Shown in pieces: positions 6,725 to 7,691 of a DNA stretch of 7,691 nt. The notes beneath the pieces were generated by a model, which saw only the letters and a program-made list of their open reading frames with translations, was not told the DNA's origin and searched no databases. Position numbers and translations under genes: made by a program. Where the stretch lies: positions 1 through 7,691 of the forward strand of contig JAEEZP010000015.1 of assembly GCA_016291915.1 (NCBI GenBank), written 5' to 3'. The stretch's first letter is position 1; every line of letters starts with the position of its first letter. Source of the stretch: Prevotella sp. GTDB taxonomy: Bacteria > Bacteroidota > Bacteroidia > Bacteroidales > Bacteroidaceae.

Positions 6725-6749
6725 CAAAGGCACACTTTGCAGCAGTGTG
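6725..6749. repeat. Overlapping small inverted repeats after the CPBP protease stop
   Basis: CACACT (6731-6736) pairs with AGTGTG (6744-6749) across a 7-nt loop. An overlapping alternative pairs CAAAG (6725-6729) with CTTTG (6735-6739). They share bases and cannot form together. The first begins 11 nt beyond the protease stop on the minus strand and could end that transcript, but the minus-strand sequence after it (CCTTTGTGCATC) is a poor U tract. The run of six T at 6753-6758 follows it on the plus strand, where no gene precedes it. Terminator function is therefore only possible. The rest of the 6613-6760 spacer holds the tRNA promoter and nothing else that I recognise. Confidence 0.35.
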
Positions 6750-6760
6750 ACGTTTTTTAG

Positions 6761-7564
6761 TTATTCATTCGTTTTCATCTCTTGCGTGGGATATTTACGG
6801 TGGAACCACCAGATAACGAATGCCAATATCAGGAGGCTCACAGCGAGGATGATGGTTTTCGGAGCAATGTCCAGACTGGCGTATGTGTTGTCGACGGCAT
6901 CGGGTAACAGCAGCACTGCGGAGTTGTTTGTTACATGGAGTACGATGCCCGGCAGGAGGCTTCCTGTGCGCCAGCACAACCAACCTAACAGCACACCGTA
7001 GAGTGTGCCGTAAACCATTTGCGAGGGATTCATGTGTATTGCCCCGAAGATAACCGCCTGCAGGACAATGGCAATAACGGGCCGACGTGGCATCATTCTC
7101 AGCAATGCTCCTAGGATGGCTCCTCTGCACAGTAGCTCCTCGGCTATGGGTGAAAGAAGACCCGTGTCGATGAAACCTATCTTGCCACCGGTCATATTCT
7201 CAAACTCTGTGTCGGAGATGTTACTGGGTACCTCGAAAAGATCCACGAGAAAGTCTTCGGGGTAGTACCATCCCACAAACAGTATCATGCTCATGGCAAT
7301 GACCGCCCAAACGTCGGTATGCTGTATGCGCCCCAAGCTGAGCCTTGCCCATCGACGCCAGAGGAACACGATGATGTTGAGCGCCGTGCCCAACACCAAA
7401 CCTGTCGTCATATAAGGCGTTGCCCATAACTCGTCGTCACTCATCGTGACTCCCTGCAGTCTGTTAGACACCACTTCAATGACGGCAATGATGGTGACCG
7501 GCGCTACCAGCAGGAATCCATATACCAGCAGGTATTTTATGATATTCAGACTCTCTCTCCTCAT
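6761..7564 (-). CDS. CPBP-family intramembrane glutamic endopeptidase (CAAX protease-like)
   Basis: A 267-residue polytopic membrane protein with about seven hydrophobic segments (roughly 11-33, 53-70, 86-104, 136-155, 163-180, 185-215 and 236-255). All three CPBP/ABI motifs are present: EELLCRG with E142, E143 and R147; FGAIH with F173 and H177; and HVTNN with H210 and N214. These residues form the membrane-embedded active site in the Rce1/CAAX protease fold, so the protein looks catalytically competent. Bacterial members cleave or mature peptides, anti-sigma factors or bacteriocins, but most have no known substrate. Bacteria generally lack prenylated CAAX proteins, so that name is historical. 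The gene starts 18 nt after the partial upstream gene, suggesting an operon. An AAGGAG sequence ends only 2 nt before the ATG, too close for a standard Shine-Dalgarno site. No nearby peptide-precursor or immunity gene is visible. Confidence 0.93.
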   Translation of the reverse strand: MRRESLNIIKYLLVYGFLLVAPVTIIAVIEVVSNRLQGVTMSDDELWATPYMTTGLVLGTALNIIVFLWRRWARLSLGRIQHTDVWAVIAMSMILFVGWYYPEDFLVDLFEVPSNISDTEFENMTGGKIGFIDTGLLSPIAEELLCRGAILGALLRMMPRRPVIAIVLQAVIFGAIHMNPSQMVYGTLYGVLLGWLCWRTGSLLPGIVLHVTNNSAVLLLPDAVDNTYASLDIAPKTIILAVSLLILAFVIWWFHRKYPTQEMKTNE

Positions 7565-7582
7565 CGCTCCTTAATAGTAGTC

Positions 7583-7691
7583 TTATTTCTTCCCCAGTCT
7601 TTCGATGGCGCGGCGGATGGTGGGCGAGAGGGCAGGGATGTTGTGGCTGGTGGCATAGGACTCGAGCCGGTTGAGTGACATCAGGGCCTTA
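7583..7691 (-). CDS. C-terminal end of an unrecognised protein (5' part outside window)
   Basis: An open minus-strand frame enters from the right edge and ends at TAA (7585-7583), giving 35 residues: KALMSLNRLESYATSHNIPA followed by LSPTIRRAIERLGKK. It has basic, helix-friendly sequence, no membrane segment and no motif that I recognise. The evidence that it is coding is the continuous frame up to the window edge, the plausible composition, and the tight 18-nt spacing to the protease gene on the same strand, all consistent with an operon. Function cannot be assigned from this fragment. Confidence 0.6.
   Translation of the reverse strand, partial: KALMSLNRLESYATSHNIPALSPTIRRAIERLGKK

Noticed and set aside
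6795..7130. 111-residue minus-strand frame overlapping the CPBP protease gene
   Set aside because: It shares the strand but is out of frame with the three intact CPBP motifs. It is rich in Arg, His and Cys and has no family features.
7565..7570. AAGGAG before the protease ATG as a Shine-Dalgarno site
   Set aside because: It ends only 2 nt before the start codon, closer than functional sites normally are, and the phylum rarely relies on such sites.
1..7691. CRISPR array, insertion sequence, integrase or toxin-antitoxin/defence locus, including tRNA-associated integration
   Set aside because: No spaced direct repeats, transposase or recombinase motifs, or duplicated tRNA 3' ends are visible. 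The tRNA genes are flanked by ordinary genes and a promoter.

Overview
The window looks like ordinary chromosome from a member of the Bacteroidota, probably Bacteroidales and possibly a Prevotella-like genus. Three things point there: a SusD/RagB-family outer-membrane lipoprotein, two lipoproteins of Bacteroidota type (an OmpA-like/TPR protein and a DUF4369-thioredoxin-like protein), and a promoter matching the Bacteroidota consensus (TTTG, 20 nt, TAnnTTTG) before the tRNA genes. The genus is a guess. Most starts have AT-rich leaders without a Shine-Dalgarno sequence, which also fits the phylum.

Layout. On the plus strand, bases 1-1434 hold the 3' part of a susD-like gene whose beginning, and presumably its susC-like partner, lie off the left edge. 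It ends at a strong hairpin (1453-1486) that it appears to share with the convergent gene on the other side. Everything to the right is on the minus strand. Read in the direction of transcription, from right to left, the order is: the last 35 codons of an unrecognised gene (7691-7583), a CPBP-family intramembrane protease (7564-6761), a 148-nt spacer carrying a promoter, tRNA-Gly(GCC), tRNA-Leu(UAA), an OmpA-like/TPR lipoprotein (6426-4747), a thioredoxin-fold lipoprotein (4727-3726), a YifB/ComM-type AAA+ ATPase (3697-2150) and a small leucine-rich-repeat protein (2118-1510).

How the genes may work together. From tRNA-Gly to the LRR gene the spacers are 7, 20, 19, 28 and 31 nt, and I see no second consensus promoter in the tRNA-Leu to lipoprotein gap. 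One transcript started at the tRNA promoter could therefore carry both tRNAs and four proteins, ending at the 1453-1486 hairpin. The proteins have no obvious shared pathway: two are predicted periplasm-facing lipoproteins, one is a cytoplasmic DNA-handling ATPase, and one is an LRR protein without a signal peptide. I found no IS element, CRISPR array, phage gene or defence system. The points most worth checking are the thioredoxin-like protein whose CXXC site reads SYDS, the tRNA-to-mRNA arrangement, and two non-canonical tRNA positions.
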